The notes: generated by a model not told the origin, from the sequence alone. Positions 55,102-64,000 are shown, numbered from the stretch's first letter. The stretch: DNA of 64,000 nucleotides from Bacteroidia bacterium (GCA_020054095.1 JAGVMA010000052.1:1-64000), one strand, 5' to 3'. Numbers and translations: made by a program.

Positions 55102-55511
55102 TAATCAAAATTCTTTTTTCTAAGCGATTTTTTTTCGGCATTTAACTTTTTTGTACTAAGTCGCTTTTGTTTTCCTGATTTTGACGGCTTTGATTTAATG
55201 CGCTTCTTCTCAACCTTTAATGCTTGTTCAATTAACTGATAGAATTTTTTTATGCACTCTTCTTTGTTTCGCAGTTGCGAACGGTTGCGCACTGATGAAA
55301 TTAGCAATTCACCTTCCGAATTAATTTTGTTTTTAAGTTTAATGGCAATTCTGCTTTTTTGCTCATCGCTTAATAGCTGCGACTGCTGTAAGTTAAATAT
55401 CAATTCCACTTTTGACGATACCTTGTTAACATTTTGTCCTCCTTTGCCCCCGCTCCTACTCGTCCGGAAAGTAAATTCAGGATAAAAATTTATGTTTTTA
55501 AAATTTAGCAT
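55098..55511 (-). CDS. arfB: Alternative ribosome-rescue peptidyl-tRNA hydrolase ArfB
   Basis: This protein is 137 residues long from the ATG at 55511. ArfB enters stalled ribosomes with an empty A site and releases the peptidyl-tRNA with its GGQ motif, here at residues 24-26 in GGKGGQNVNK. The C-terminal Lys/Arg-rich tail (KKRIKSKPSKSGKQKR and beyond) is the mRNA-channel anchor. An in-frame TTG at 55532 is rejected because the -7 box TACATTTG (55524-55517) lies between it and the ATG. It converges with the pseudouridine synthase gene, overlapping by four bases. Confidence 0.93.
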   Translation of the reverse strand: MLNFKNINFYPEFTFRTSRSGGKGGQNVNKVSSKVELIFNLQQSQLLSDEQKSRIAIKLKNKINSEGELLISSVRNRSQLRNKEECIKKFYQLIEQALKVEKKRIKSKPSKSGKQKRLSTKKLNAEKKSLRKKNFDY

Positions 55512-55548
55512 CCCTGCAAATGTAATGTTCAATTTAGTATTTTTGGTT

Positions 55549-55974
55549 ATGCGCTTAATAATTTTACTTTTTCTAATACTTGCATCTGCTTCGCTTTATG
55601 CACAAAATAAGCGTAACACAAAAATAGTGCGCGAATATCACGACAGTGGAATGCTTAAAAAAGTAACCGTTATTAAAACATTCGAGCGCGCTATTTTTGA
55701 GCCGGGCAATTATTATAAGCGAACTAAAACTTGGGTTAAAGAATATTATGCAAATGGGAAGCCAAAACTTGAAGAGTACAAAAAAACTTGGCTTGGCACA
55801 TCGGGCAACGGCTGCTACGAAACAATTCACACCATTAAAGAATACAACGAGCAAGGGCAAATTACGCTTGACGAAGAAACCCAATGCGATAAAGGAAAAG
55901 TAGTAAACAAATTTTACAACAATGCCGGCAAGGTTACTTTTATAAGAATAAACTATTATTTACTCGAAGGATGA
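55549..55974 (+). CDS. Exported MORN-like repeat protein
   Basis: This protein is 141 residues long from the ATG at 55549 with a signal peptide (LIILLFLILASASLYAQ). The body shows toxin-immunity or MORN-type repeat patterns with YHDSGMLKKV, YYANGKPKLEEYK and YNEQGQITLDEE. Such repeats occur in membrane-linked or secreted proteins of unknown role. The ATG is preceded by a TATTTTTG box 3 bases upstream. The gene overlaps the amidase gene by four bases (ATGA). A longer frame from 55492 lies inside arfB. Confidence 0.75.
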   Translation: MRLIILLFLILASASLYAQNKRNTKIVREYHDSGMLKKVTVIKTFERAIFEPGNYYKRTKTWVKEYYANGKPKLEEYKKTWLGTSGNGCYETIHTIKEYNEQGQITLDEETQCDKGKVVNKFYNNAGKVTFIRINYYLLEG

Positions 55975-57263
55975 TGAAAATAAAACTGCTGTTCATTTTT
56001 ATTCACAGTACACTAGTTATTTCAGCTCAGAAATTAAATACCGATTCGCTTCAGAAACATTATAATCAAAAAGTAAAAATCTTTCTCGACAAAGAAGGAC
56101 TGTTAAGCGATTACATTTCAATTACAAAAGATGGCATTAGTTTATACGCATCGGGCGAATTAAAAAATCAAAACAAAAGTGAATTTAATGTACAGTGGAA
56201 AAATTTGCTTTCATTAAAAAATGATTTTAAAACGCTAAACCCCGAAACTATGTATGAGCGCTATTGCAAAGGAAATTATAAAGATTACATAATAACAGGT
56301 GGTCCAATAGTTGATTTCGCTGATGTAAATACTAATAAACCATTACTTGGAAAAAAAATTGCAATTGACCCTGGTCATATTGGAGGTGATTCATCGGCAG
56401 CAAAATTAGAACGAAAGTATGTGAAAGTATATACCGACTCATCAAAAACCAATTACAAGCAACTCATTGAAGGGAATTTAACTTTTGCTACCGCTCTATC
56501 GTTAAAACAAAAATTAGAGCAGGCAGGTGCAAGTGTAATGCTTACCCGCATAGAAAACGGTAACAGCTTTGGGATATCGTATACAGAGTGGAAAGAAAAG
56601 TATTTTAAAAACACATTGTCTGCCGATTTAAAATCGGGCGAAATATCTTTTAAACAATACAATTACTATTTGAAAAAAGCGAGCGATAAAATAATTTTTC
56701 GTGATGTGTTTTTAAAGGCCGACTTAAAAATGAGAGCGATGATGATTAATAATTTTAAACCCGATTTAACAATTGTGATACACTACAATGTGGATGAAGA
56801 AAACAAAGGATGGACAAAAACCAGCGACAAAAACTACAACATGGTTTTTGTTCCGGGTTCATTCATGAAACAAGAATTAAATACACAGCATAACCGTTTT
56901 GAGTTTTTGCATTTGTTAGTTAGCGCTAATATTTCTAATTCAATAAATGCTGCCGCCTATTTTACCGAAGAATTTAAAAATGTGCTAAATGTGCCGAATG
57001 CCTTACCTCAATCGGCCGGTTACTTAACTGAAAGTTGCATACCAACGGATGCTACCGGTGTGTTTTGCCGTAATTTATCACTAACCCGATTAGTGCACGG
57101 CACCATCGTTTATGGCGAAACGCTTTATCAGGATAATAGATTTGAACTAAATAATTTATCTGAACCACCTCAAAATATTTCGGGAATGCTTATTAATGCA
57201 CGACTTGCGCAAGTGGCCCAGGCCTACTACCAAGCAACATTAAACTACTTTACAAATAAGTAG
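55971..57263 (+). CDS. N-acetylmuramoyl-L-alanine amidase (Amidase_3-like)
   Basis: This 430-residue exported protein has a signal peptide (residues 1-20). The zinc amidase core starts at about residue 120: KKIAIDPGHIGGDSSAA has the first zinc histidine, IEGNLTFATALSLKQKLEQAG the second ligand glutamate, and LTIVIHYNVDEE the third histidine. YGETLYQDN carries the probable catalytic glutamate near the end. The family cleaves the bond between muramic acid and L-Ala in peptidoglycan. The N-terminal 110 residues form a domain I do not recognise. It is overlapped by the MORN-like gene and followed 100 bases later by gldM. Confidence 0.9.
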   Translation: MMKIKLLFIFIHSTLVISAQKLNTDSLQKHYNQKVKIFLDKEGLLSDYISITKDGISLYASGELKNQNKSEFNVQWKNLLSLKNDFKTLNPETMYERYCKGNYKDYIITGGPIVDFADVNTNKPLLGKKIAIDPGHIGGDSSAAKLERKYVKVYTDSSKTNYKQLIEGNLTFATALSLKQKLEQAGASVMLTRIENGNSFGISYTEWKEKYFKNTLSADLKSGEISFKQYNYYLKKASDKIIFRDVFLKADLKMRAMMINNFKPDLTIVIHYNVDEENKGWTKTSDKNYNMVFVPGSFMKQELNTQHNRFEFLHLLVSANISNSINAAAYFTEEFKNVLNVPNALPQSAGYLTESCIPTDATGVFCRNLSLTRLVHGTIVYGETLYQDNRFELNNLSEPPQNISGMLINARLAQVAQAYYQATLNYFTNK

Positions 57264-57363
57264 TATTGTTTTTTTCTTTGCTGTATCTTTTTTCGTGTTG
57301 CAGCATTATGAGTTTAAAAACGGATACAAATTTCCGATTGTTAAACCATAAAAACTAAAAACC

Positions 57364-58959
57364 ATGGCAGGCACAAAAGAAACTCCGCGTCAGAAAATGA
57401 TAGGTATGATGTACTTAGTACTAACTGCGCTATTGGCGCTCAATGTATCGAAGGATATTTTAAATGCTTTCATTGTAGTAAACAGTTCGCTTGAAAAAAC
57501 AAACGAAAACTTTACATCGCAAGTTAATGGCCAGTATGCCGAATTTGAAAAAGCAAAAAAAATAGATCCTAAAAAAGTAAAAGAAAATTATGATAAGGCG
57601 CAAAAAGTGAAAACAATGGCTGCCGATTTAAGTGCATTTATAAACGATGTGCGAAAAAAGATGATTGCCAATACCGAAGGCATAACAGAAGAACAGTCCG
57701 ACACAAGCACATTAACTTACGTGCGAAACAAGGACAATTATGATGCGCCTACTTATTTGATGATTGGCGAAAGCGAAGATGGCTCAAAAGGATTATCGCG
57801 CGAATTAAAAAACAAACTGATGAAGTACAAAGAAGAGCTGTATTCGTTTATTGAAACGAAAGACAAAAAAGATTTCAGGATTTCGATAAATACCGATGAC
57901 CCAAAGAACAGCGAAACAAATGAAAATTGGGAGATGAACAATTTTTTTCACACACCACTTGTAGCATCGGTTACTATTTTGTCGAAACTGCAAACGGATG
58001 TTAAAAAAGCTGAATCGGATGTGGTAAATTATTTGTTGAAACAAGTTAGTGTAGATGATTTTTTATTCGACACAATTGCTGCTCGAGTTATTGCAGGCAG
58101 CAACTATGTTTTGCTTGGCGAAGAATACAATGCCGATATTTTTGTGGCAGCTTTCAGCAAAACACAAAATCCGAAAGTATTTGCAGGTGATTATAATTTT
58201 CTATCGCAAAAATTTAACAAAACACCCGATAGTGTTTTAACTGCAAACGGAATGGGGAAATACAAAGTGAAAACTACGCAAGAAGGTATTTTTAAATATG
58301 GGGGAGAAATCACAATTGTTTCGCCACAAGGGATTAAAAAAGTTTTTCCGTTTGAATCGGAATATATTGTGGCAAGACCATCAATGGTGGTTTCGGCAGA
58401 TAAAATGAATGTGTTTTACTTGGGTCTTCCCAATCCGGTTTCTATATCGGTGCCCGGAGTGCCCGATGAGAATGTGAAAATACAGATTGAAAATTGCACT
58501 TACACAAAAATAGGTGCCGGGAAATACGATGTAACACCAACTAAAACCGGAAAGTGCAAAGTAACGGTATCTGCAAATGTGAATGGAACAATACGCGTGA
58601 TGGGCACTATTGATTACCGTGTGCTGGCGCTGCCAAAACCAATGCCGGTACTTGCAAACGTGGTGGGAAGCGGAATATTAAAATACTCAAACTTAAAAGC
58701 TGATTTTGAAGTAAAAGCAAAATATGACGATTCGTTTGTGTATAATGCCAAGCCGGTTGTAAAATCGTTTAAAGTGTTTTACTACAAAAATGGAATGGCA
58801 GTATCTGAAGATGTAAATGGAAAAATGCTGTCGCGCGAACTTGTAGATAAAATTGGAAAACTATCAAATGGATCAACTATATATATAGATGAAATAAATG
58901 TGCTGGGCGCAGATGGCATTCCGCACAAATTGTATATGAAAATGACTTTGCAAAAATAG
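57364..58959 (+). CDS. gldM: GldM/PorM T9SS inner-membrane ring protein
   Basis: This 531-residue protein begins with the GldM signature ETPRQKMIGMMYLVLTALLALNVSKDIL and a single transmembrane helix at about residues 13-30. A long periplasmic part of about 500 residues follows, with helical D1 and Ig-like domains typical of PorM/GldM. GldM with GldL forms the proton-driven motor of T9SS and gliding. In most genomes it sits in a gldKLMN cluster, but here GldK, GldL and GldN are absent on both sides, so this may be a paralogue or a detached gene. Confidence 0.9.
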   Translation: MAGTKETPRQKMIGMMYLVLTALLALNVSKDILNAFIVVNSSLEKTNENFTSQVNGQYAEFEKAKKIDPKKVKENYDKAQKVKTMAADLSAFINDVRKKMIANTEGITEEQSDTSTLTYVRNKDNYDAPTYLMIGESEDGSKGLSRELKNKLMKYKEELYSFIETKDKKDFRISINTDDPKNSETNENWEMNNFFHTPLVASVTILSKLQTDVKKAESDVVNYLLKQVSVDDFLFDTIAARVIAGSNYVLLGEEYNADIFVAAFSKTQNPKVFAGDYNFLSQKFNKTPDSVLTANGMGKYKVKTTQEGIFKYGGEITIVSPQGIKKVFPFESEYIVARPSMVVSADKMNVFYLGLPNPVSISVPGVPDENVKIQIENCTYTKIGAGKYDVTPTKTGKCKVTVSANVNGTIRVMGTIDYRVLALPKPMPVLANVVGSGILKYSNLKADFEVKAKYDDSFVYNAKPVVKSFKVFYYKNGMAVSEDVNGKMLSRELVDKIGKLSNGSTIYIDEINVLGADGIPHKLYMKMTLQK

Positions 58960-58971
58960 TTGCCGGCAGCG

Positions 58972-59025
58972 AGCGCAGGGCAAATCTCTTGACCAGATGA
59001 GGTAACAGTTGTAATGCTCTGCGCT
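58972..59025 (+). terminator. Terminator of gldM
   Basis: AGCGCAGGGCA pairs with TGCTCTGCGCT, one G-T wobble included, with a loop of about 32 bases. TATTTTAATT follows on the plus strand. Confidence 0.55.
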
Positions 59026-59247
59026 TATTTTAATTCACTTTTAATTTCACCGTTGGCTTAGGCAGACGCTACGGCAATGCAGGCGTGGCCACGTAGTATT
59101 CTGCGTTATTTTTCAATCACAAAAATAGTACACACCCACAATTTTGTTTAACACAGCCAGCGCCATATCTACACGTTAGTTTTTCCATCTCATTGCTTCT
59201 AAATTTATTTCCTCAGCAACAGTAGCAAAAAGAGGAGCACGATGTCA

Positions 59248-61980
59248 CTAACCTGCACTACTGCCGCCCACTTTAAATCCGAGTTGGCTGCCGGTGGAGC
59301 GCTTTTCTTTTATTTCAAATTCTTTTACATCATCAATGGTTAGCCAGCTAAGCATATCGTGGGTGCGTGCCGATGAATCCATGCTTGCCAAACGTAAATT
59401 TTGATTTTTAACAGACTCGCCCACTACCTGGCGCACAGTGCGCGCATTACCGAAATGTTTATCGCGGTTAGCGTGCAGGAAATCAAAATAGTTTTGCAAA
59501 TGCGTTGCCGTTTCGGTATCGGGTTTTATTTTTTCCTTTGCCAAAATGCGCAGTGCTATTTGATACATATCTGCCGGGTTGTAATCTTCAAAATGAAACG
59601 TACGGTCGAAACGTGATTTTAATCCGGGATTAGATTCAATAAATTTGTTCATGTTATCGGGATAACCGGCTACAATTACACCAAATTGTCCGCGCAAATC
59701 TTCCATGCGTTTTAAAATTATCTGAATTGCTTCTGACCCAAAATTGCCGCTTTGCCCTTGCGATGAGCCATCGGTTAATCCATAAGCTTCGTCAATAAAC
59801 AATATTCCACCCATTGCTTCTTCAATTTTTGCAGCAGTTTTTGGAGCCGTTTGCCCTATATATCCCGCAACCAATCCTTCGCGGTCAACTTCCACAATAT
59901 GGCCTCGCTCAAGCAATCCTAATCCTTTATAAATTTTAGCAACTATGCGTGCAACGGTGGTTTTTCCAGTTCCCGGATTTCCGGTAAACACCGAGTGCAA
60001 CGAAAATTTATTGAGCACATCTTTTCCCATCTCGCGGTAAAAGCGAGCTAATTTTACAAGTTCGTTAATTTCTGCTTTCAAATTATCCATGCCCACTAAT
60101 TCATTTAACTCGCCTAATCCTTCTTTCAGCAATTTATCATCTACATCTAATTTTAATTTTTTCTTGCCGTGTGCTGCAAATACTTTGCGTATGTCTTCGG
60201 CATCTATCAAGCTCATTTGCTCGGCAGTTAGATTTGCCAAATCAGGATGTTTCATCAGGCGCAATCCTAATTCCTCTTTTGCCTCGTTAATAATTCCGTA
60301 AACAAAACGCGCATTGCCAAATGTATTATCACGGCCGCGATAAGCATCTATCAGCATTTCATCTAAAAACGATTTTGCTTCGGGCACCAATGTTACTTTG
60401 TATTTATTGCAAGCAAAGTCGGCAATTTTTGATAGCTCTTCGGGCAAATAATCTTCGAAATGAAAATAATGTCCAATGCGCGATTTCATTCCCGGATTGG
60501 TTTCTACAAAGCCTTTCATTTCTTTGGGATAACCTGCGTACATTATCGCCAAGTCGCCTTTGCCATCACTCATTTCTTTAATTAAAATTTCGAGTACTTC
60601 GTGTCCGAAATCGTTTTTATCTTCTTTGGCTCGACTTAGAGAGTATGCTTCATCAATAAACAATATTCCGCCACGGGCTTCGTCTATTATTTTTTTAACC
60701 TTTGGCGCAGTTTGGCCTATGTACTGCGCCACCAAATCGCTGCGGTCAACCTCTTTGACATGGCCTTTGCTAAGCAAGCCCATTGATTTATATATTTTGC
60801 CAAGCATATTTACTACCGTAGTTTTTCCCGTTCCCGGATTTCCGGTAAATACGCTGTGCAAGTTCATAGCTGTATTATCATCAATACCTTTGTCTTTACG
60901 CAATTGCGCAAACTTTATGTTGTTCATTTGGTCGCGCACTTCTTTCTTAATATTCTCCAAACCAATAAGTGCATCTAATTTTGCAAGTAATTCTTCTATT
61001 GTTTCGCCTTCTTTGTTTTGAGTAGCTGCTCCGTTACCCGATGCGCCTTTTACACCACCCACCGATTGCACTGCTTCTTCAAATGATGTAATAATATCGG
61101 GCTGCCCTTCTTCGTAAGCATCGCCTGCCTCAAATGGAACAACGCACATCAGCTTATCCATAAATACAATTTCGAGTGTGTATTTATCATCTTTCCACGA
61201 ACCGCCCGTGCTATTTCCCCATCCACCGTGAATAGTGTAAACCTGATTGGCTGTGTTAGCTTTCACAAATACATTTCTAATATCTTGTCCTTTAGGCTGA
61301 CCGGCATCATCGTAAAAATTAAAAAACACCTCGCAGTAATAGTCTTTATCGGTTTTGTTTTTGAAACCAAAATTTACCCACAAGTAGCGTGTATCTTTTT
61401 GACTTATTTTTTTATAAAACTTTCCGTCCGATTTTCCATCGTAGTCGCCTTCGTATAGCTTTACATGTTCAATATCAAAATACGGGTTGAGTTTAGAAGT
61501 TACTTCGCCCACATCTTCTACATAAAAGCGCGAAGTGGCTACTAATTGTCCGTCAATATAAGCTTCCCAATCGTAATCGCCTCTGAACCAAAATGCACCT
61601 GCCGTAGCATTTCCCCATCCATCGCGGATGTAAACAATGTTCTCGTCTATTTTCACTTCTTTCTCCACATCGTAATTACAAAGTTCTTTGCGGTTACCCT
61701 TATCTACCGAAAAACATTTGTAAGTAACTTTACATTTCCAGCTCTCTTCATCAAACAATTTATTATAAAACGAAAACTCTGCACGTATGTAGGTAGTTTC
61801 GGCACGCTCGAAAACGGTGCGGTATTTTTTGGTGCTGCCCGCCATCCATTCATCGCTGCTGTATATTTTTAGCTCTTTAAATTTGTATTTGGTAAAGTTT
61901 TTATTGTCCGATTTTTTTTCTTCCTTCGGTTGCTCGTTTTCTTTTTTCTCGTTGTCTTTATTTTTTTTGCCCCAAAACAT
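59248..61980 (-). CDS. Tandem CbbX/SpoVK-type AAA ATPase with N-terminal duplicated beta domains
   Basis: This 910-residue soluble protein has a charged N-terminus (1-30). Two related beta domains follow at about 31-157 and 165-285, each closing with a GWGN box (121-124 and 253-256). A linker follows, then two CbbX-like AAA modules. AAA1 has Walker A GNPGTGKTT (380-388) and Walker B GILFIDEAY (438-446). AAA2 has GNPGTGKTT (667-675) and GILFIDEAY (725-733). Both have the GYIGQTAP or YIGQTAP pore-loop segment and NARFV or NARTV sensor region. CbbX-type AAA modules remodel other proteins, as in RuBisCO activase, SpoVK and EccA of type VII secretion. The substrate here is unknown. Confidence 0.85.
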   Translation of the reverse strand: MFWGKKNKDNEKKENEQPKEEKKSDNKNFTKYKFKELKIYSSDEWMAGSTKKYRTVFERAETTYIRAEFSFYNKLFDEESWKCKVTYKCFSVDKGNRKELCNYDVEKEVKIDENIVYIRDGWGNATAGAFWFRGDYDWEAYIDGQLVATSRFYVEDVGEVTSKLNPYFDIEHVKLYEGDYDGKSDGKFYKKISQKDTRYLWVNFGFKNKTDKDYYCEVFFNFYDDAGQPKGQDIRNVFVKANTANQVYTIHGGWGNSTGGSWKDDKYTLEIVFMDKLMCVVPFEAGDAYEEGQPDIITSFEEAVQSVGGVKGASGNGAATQNKEGETIEELLAKLDALIGLENIKKEVRDQMNNIKFAQLRKDKGIDDNTAMNLHSVFTGNPGTGKTTVVNMLGKIYKSMGLLSKGHVKEVDRSDLVAQYIGQTAPKVKKIIDEARGGILFIDEAYSLSRAKEDKNDFGHEVLEILIKEMSDGKGDLAIMYAGYPKEMKGFVETNPGMKSRIGHYFHFEDYLPEELSKIADFACNKYKVTLVPEAKSFLDEMLIDAYRGRDNTFGNARFVYGIINEAKEELGLRLMKHPDLANLTAEQMSLIDAEDIRKVFAAHGKKKLKLDVDDKLLKEGLGELNELVGMDNLKAEINELVKLARFYREMGKDVLNKFSLHSVFTGNPGTGKTTVARIVAKIYKGLGLLERGHIVEVDREGLVAGYIGQTAPKTAAKIEEAMGGILFIDEAYGLTDGSSQGQSGNFGSEAIQIILKRMEDLRGQFGVIVAGYPDNMNKFIESNPGLKSRFDRTFHFEDYNPADMYQIALRILAKEKIKPDTETATHLQNYFDFLHANRDKHFGNARTVRQVVGESVKNQNLRLASMDSSARTHDMLSWLTIDDVKEFEIKEKRSTGSQLGFKVGGSSAG

Positions 61981-62157
61981 ATTTCTGATTTTTTAGTGGT
62001 TGATTATTTAGGATAAGATTGAAAGAGTGTTATTTAAAAGGGAATTAAAAATAGAAAAACAAACCGAAAATAAAAAACATATTTCGCTTTTGTGGATAAT
62101 TAATTTGAAGGTGATTTTGTGTTATTTGTTTTAAATTGCGAGAAATATCTCCAAACT

Positions 62158-64000
62158 ATGCTTTTTAGATTTATATTTTTATCTTTTACAATTTTCAAAT
62201 ACGGCTTTGGACAAGAACCAGTTAAGCAATACCCAAAACCGATGAAAAAATTAATTGAGCGGATTACTCCTATTGGCGATACCATTATTGCCGAGTATAT
62301 CAGTAACGAAAACTTTAACCAAGAATCAGCCATAAGTGAGCAACACAAGTATTACTCGCAATTTAATTTCACAACTCAAGAGCAATGGGATTCGCTTTAT
62401 GCTACCAAAAATCCAAATGCTGTTTCTGCAAAAAAGATAAAAAGCCAAGGTGGCTGTAATCTAAATAAAATTGTATTCGGCTGGAATCCTTACTGGATAA
62501 GCTCTTCACAATACAACAATTATGATTACTCACTGCTTAGTGATTTGAGTTTTTTCTCGTATGAAGTCAATGCGAATACCGGTGCCGCAAACACAACAAA
62601 TGGTTGGATGACTAACGGTGCTGTTACAAATGCGCAAAACGCAGGGTGCCGAGTAAATTTATGTGCCACCCTCTTTGCCAATCACGCTACTTTTTTAAAC
62701 AGCACGAGCGCTAAAAATAATTTTATCAGCACCATCATATCACTTGTGCAGCAACGCAATGGTAATGGCGTAAATATAGATTTTGAAGGAATGGCAGCAA
62801 GCAACCGCAATGCATTTGCAGGTTTTATGGTTCAACTTGGCAATCAGTTGCACGCTGCTATTCCGGGTTCGCAATTATCTATCGCACTACCATCGGTTGA
62901 TTGGGGAAATGTAATGGATGTGCAAACGATGGGCTCGGCAGTAGACTTGTTTTTAATAATGGGCTACGATTATTACTGGCGCGGAAGTTCAAACGCTGGT
63001 CCTGTTTCGCCACTAAATCATGGCAATTTTTGGAACGGAATAGATTGCAGCCGTTCAATAGTTTATTATTTGGATGCAGGCGTGCCGGCAAATAAATTAG
63101 CGCTTGGCGTGCCGTATTACGGATATGATTGGCCCACAACAAGTAATGCTTTAAACTCAACCACCACCGGGCAAGGCACATCCGTGGTATATTATAATGC
63201 AATACCCAATTCGCAAAACTATGGCCGAATATGGGATGTAGCATCATCTACACCACATTACACTTATAACAGCAGCGGCTGGCGACAATGTTTCTATGAT
63301 GATGAGCAAAGTTTGACCTCTAAATACGAACGAGTAAATTTTTTAAACCTTGCCGGAATAGGAATTTGGGCATTGGGTTATGATGATGGCTATGTGGCCT
63401 GCTGGGATGCAATAAAAAATAATTTTACCAATTGTGCAGCACCACAACCCTGCTCTGATACCATTACCGATATTGGCGGTCCCGGTGATTATTATGATGA
63501 TGAAAATTGGACCTATACCATTGCTCCCCAAGGAGCGCAACAAGTTACGCTCAGTTTCAGCAGTTTTGATTTAGAAACAAATTATGATTTTCTTTACGTC
63601 TATGATGGGCCAACTATTACAAGTCCGCTGATTGGAACTTATACGGGCAATACAAATCCAGGAACATTAACCGCCACAAGCGGACAAATGACTTTGCGAT
63701 TTACATCAGATGGAAACACAACAAACCAGGGCTGGACTGCTGTTTGGAATTGCATTAGCGATAACATTTCGCCTACTACTGCCATTAATACTTTAGGTAC
63801 ATGGCAAACAGCAAACTTTAACGCATACTTTAACGATCAAGATAACCAGAACGGCAGCGGTGTTGAAAAAGCATTTTATCAGGTGATAGATTATGATGGT
63901 GCCGATTGGCGTGCAAATAATACACAGGGTTTTTTTTACGACAATTTTGATTTAATTACGATTAACAGCGAGTGGACATCCGTTACAGGAACTTGGGCAA
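62158..64000 (+). CDS. Secreted GH18 glycosidase with CUB-like domain (truncated by window edge)
   Basis: The frame starts at the ATG at 62158 and is open to the right edge, 614 codons. It has a signal peptide (ending KYGFGQ). The GH18 fold runs at about residues 100-430, with the active-site box NGVNIDFEG whose glutamate is the acid/base, FLIMGYDYYWRG, KLALGVPYYGYDWP and AGIGIWALGYDDG. The GVNIDFE form resembles spore-type and cell-wall N-acetylglucosaminidases (SleL/YaaH) more than plant-type chitinases. A CUB-like domain follows at about 430-530 (CSDTITDIGGPGDYYDDENWTY, YDFLYVYDGP), then a golvesin-like beta region. The end lies outside the window, and a T9SS sorting domain is likely there. 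Confidence 0.88.
   Translation, partial: MLFRFIFLSFTIFKYGFGQEPVKQYPKPMKKLIERITPIGDTIIAEYISNENFNQESAISEQHKYYSQFNFTTQEQWDSLYATKNPNAVSAKKIKSQGGCNLNKIVFGWNPYWISSSQYNNYDYSLLSDLSFFSYEVNANTGAANTTNGWMTNGAVTNAQNAGCRVNLCATLFANHATFLNSTSAKNNFISTIISLVQQRNGNGVNIDFEGMAASNRNAFAGFMVQLGNQLHAAIPGSQLSIALPSVDWGNVMDVQTMGSAVDLFLIMGYDYYWRGSSNAGPVSPLNHGNFWNGIDCSRSIVYYLDAGVPANKLALGVPYYGYDWPTTSNALNSTTTGQGTSVVYYNAIPNSQNYGRIWDVASSTPHYTYNSSGWRQCFYDDEQSLTSKYERVNFLNLAGIGIWALGYDDGYVACWDAIKNNFTNCAAPQPCSDTITDIGGPGDYYDDENWTYTIAPQGAQQVTLSFSSFDLETNYDFLYVYDGPTITSPLIGTYTGNTNPGTLTATSGQMTLRFTSDGNTTNQGWTAVWNCISDNISPTTAINTLGTWQTANFNAYFNDQDNQNGSGVEKAFYQVIDYDGADWRANNTQGFFYDNFDLITINSEWTSVTGTWA

Noticed and set aside
59026-59247. tRNA or other structured RNA gene in the gldM-AAA gap
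   Set aside because: No cloverleaf or T-loop motif was found, only short palindromes.
60560-61021. 153-codon plus-strand ORF inside the AAA gene
   Set aside because: It is antisense to Walker A and Walker B of AAA1 and has no family character.

Overview
The window is a gene-dense, AT-rich bacterial chromosome segment, almost certainly from a Bacteroidota (Bacteroidetes) species. The evidence is: at least five secreted proteins that end in a type IX secretion (T9SS) type A sorting domain, a GldM/PorM T9SS ring protein, a type III glutamine synthetase, a RibBA-type riboflavin enzyme, DUF5916, DUF4294 and WbqC family proteins, and promoter -7 boxes of the Bacteroidetes form TAnnTTTG. Genus cannot be decided from the sequence alone. 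No rRNA, tRNA, CRISPR array, insertion sequence or prophage gene was seen.

Layout. 1-5.6 kb: end-truncated ribBA, a stand-alone DUF3825 protein, a candidate small RNA, then a tight PASTA / T9SS-cargo / RluD-like operon. 5.7-12.4 kb: gyrA with a downstream TPR gene, divergent from clpC. 12.4-18.8 kb: a large BNR-type T9SS cargo, a biotin carboxylase and sucC. 18.8-19.3 kb: a decayed gene. 19.4-28.2 kb: an outer-membrane DUF5916 protein, an amidohydrolase with an outer-membrane protein, MerR, a WG-repeat protein, a GNAT acetyltransferase and a small T9SS cargo. 28.3-30.1 kb: a Tat-exported class V PLP enzyme followed by a membrane-anchored RidA. 30.1-31.7 kb: a small accessory patch with a frameshifted zeta-toxin-like kinase, a 50-residue partner ORF and a broken lipoprotein. 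31.7-38.3 kb: trmD, a structured intergenic region, a secreted protein, a TerB-ABCG fusion transporter and two exported proteins. 38.5-42 kb: dnaN, a DinB/YfiT enzyme, signal peptidase I and WbqC. 42-45 kb: a frameshifted lipoprotein and glnN. 45-53.6 kb: DUF4294, two large T9SS cargos and an OmpA / esterase / NlpC-P60 envelope operon. 53.6-59 kb: panB, a second RluA-type enzyme, arfB, a MORN-like protein, an amidase and gldM. 59-64 kb: a tandem CbbX-type AAA protein and a GH18 glycosidase that runs off the right edge.

Many genes serve the cell envelope. Signal peptidase I, GldM and the T9SS cargos form an export theme. NlpC/P60, the OmpA-like protein, the amidase, the PASTA protein and the GH18 enzyme point to peptidoglycan. 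Housekeeping genes (gyrA, clpC, dnaN, sucC, accC, trmD, glnN, panB) are intact.

The observations most worth following are the exported PLP enzyme plus RidA pair, the zeta-like kinase interrupted at a three-copy CTTTT repeat, the AAA tandem with duplicated GWGN beta domains, the TerB-ABCG fusion, an orphan GldM, two candidate structured RNAs, and a recurring placement of the -7 promoter box 3-5 bases before the start codon that suggests leaderless mRNAs.
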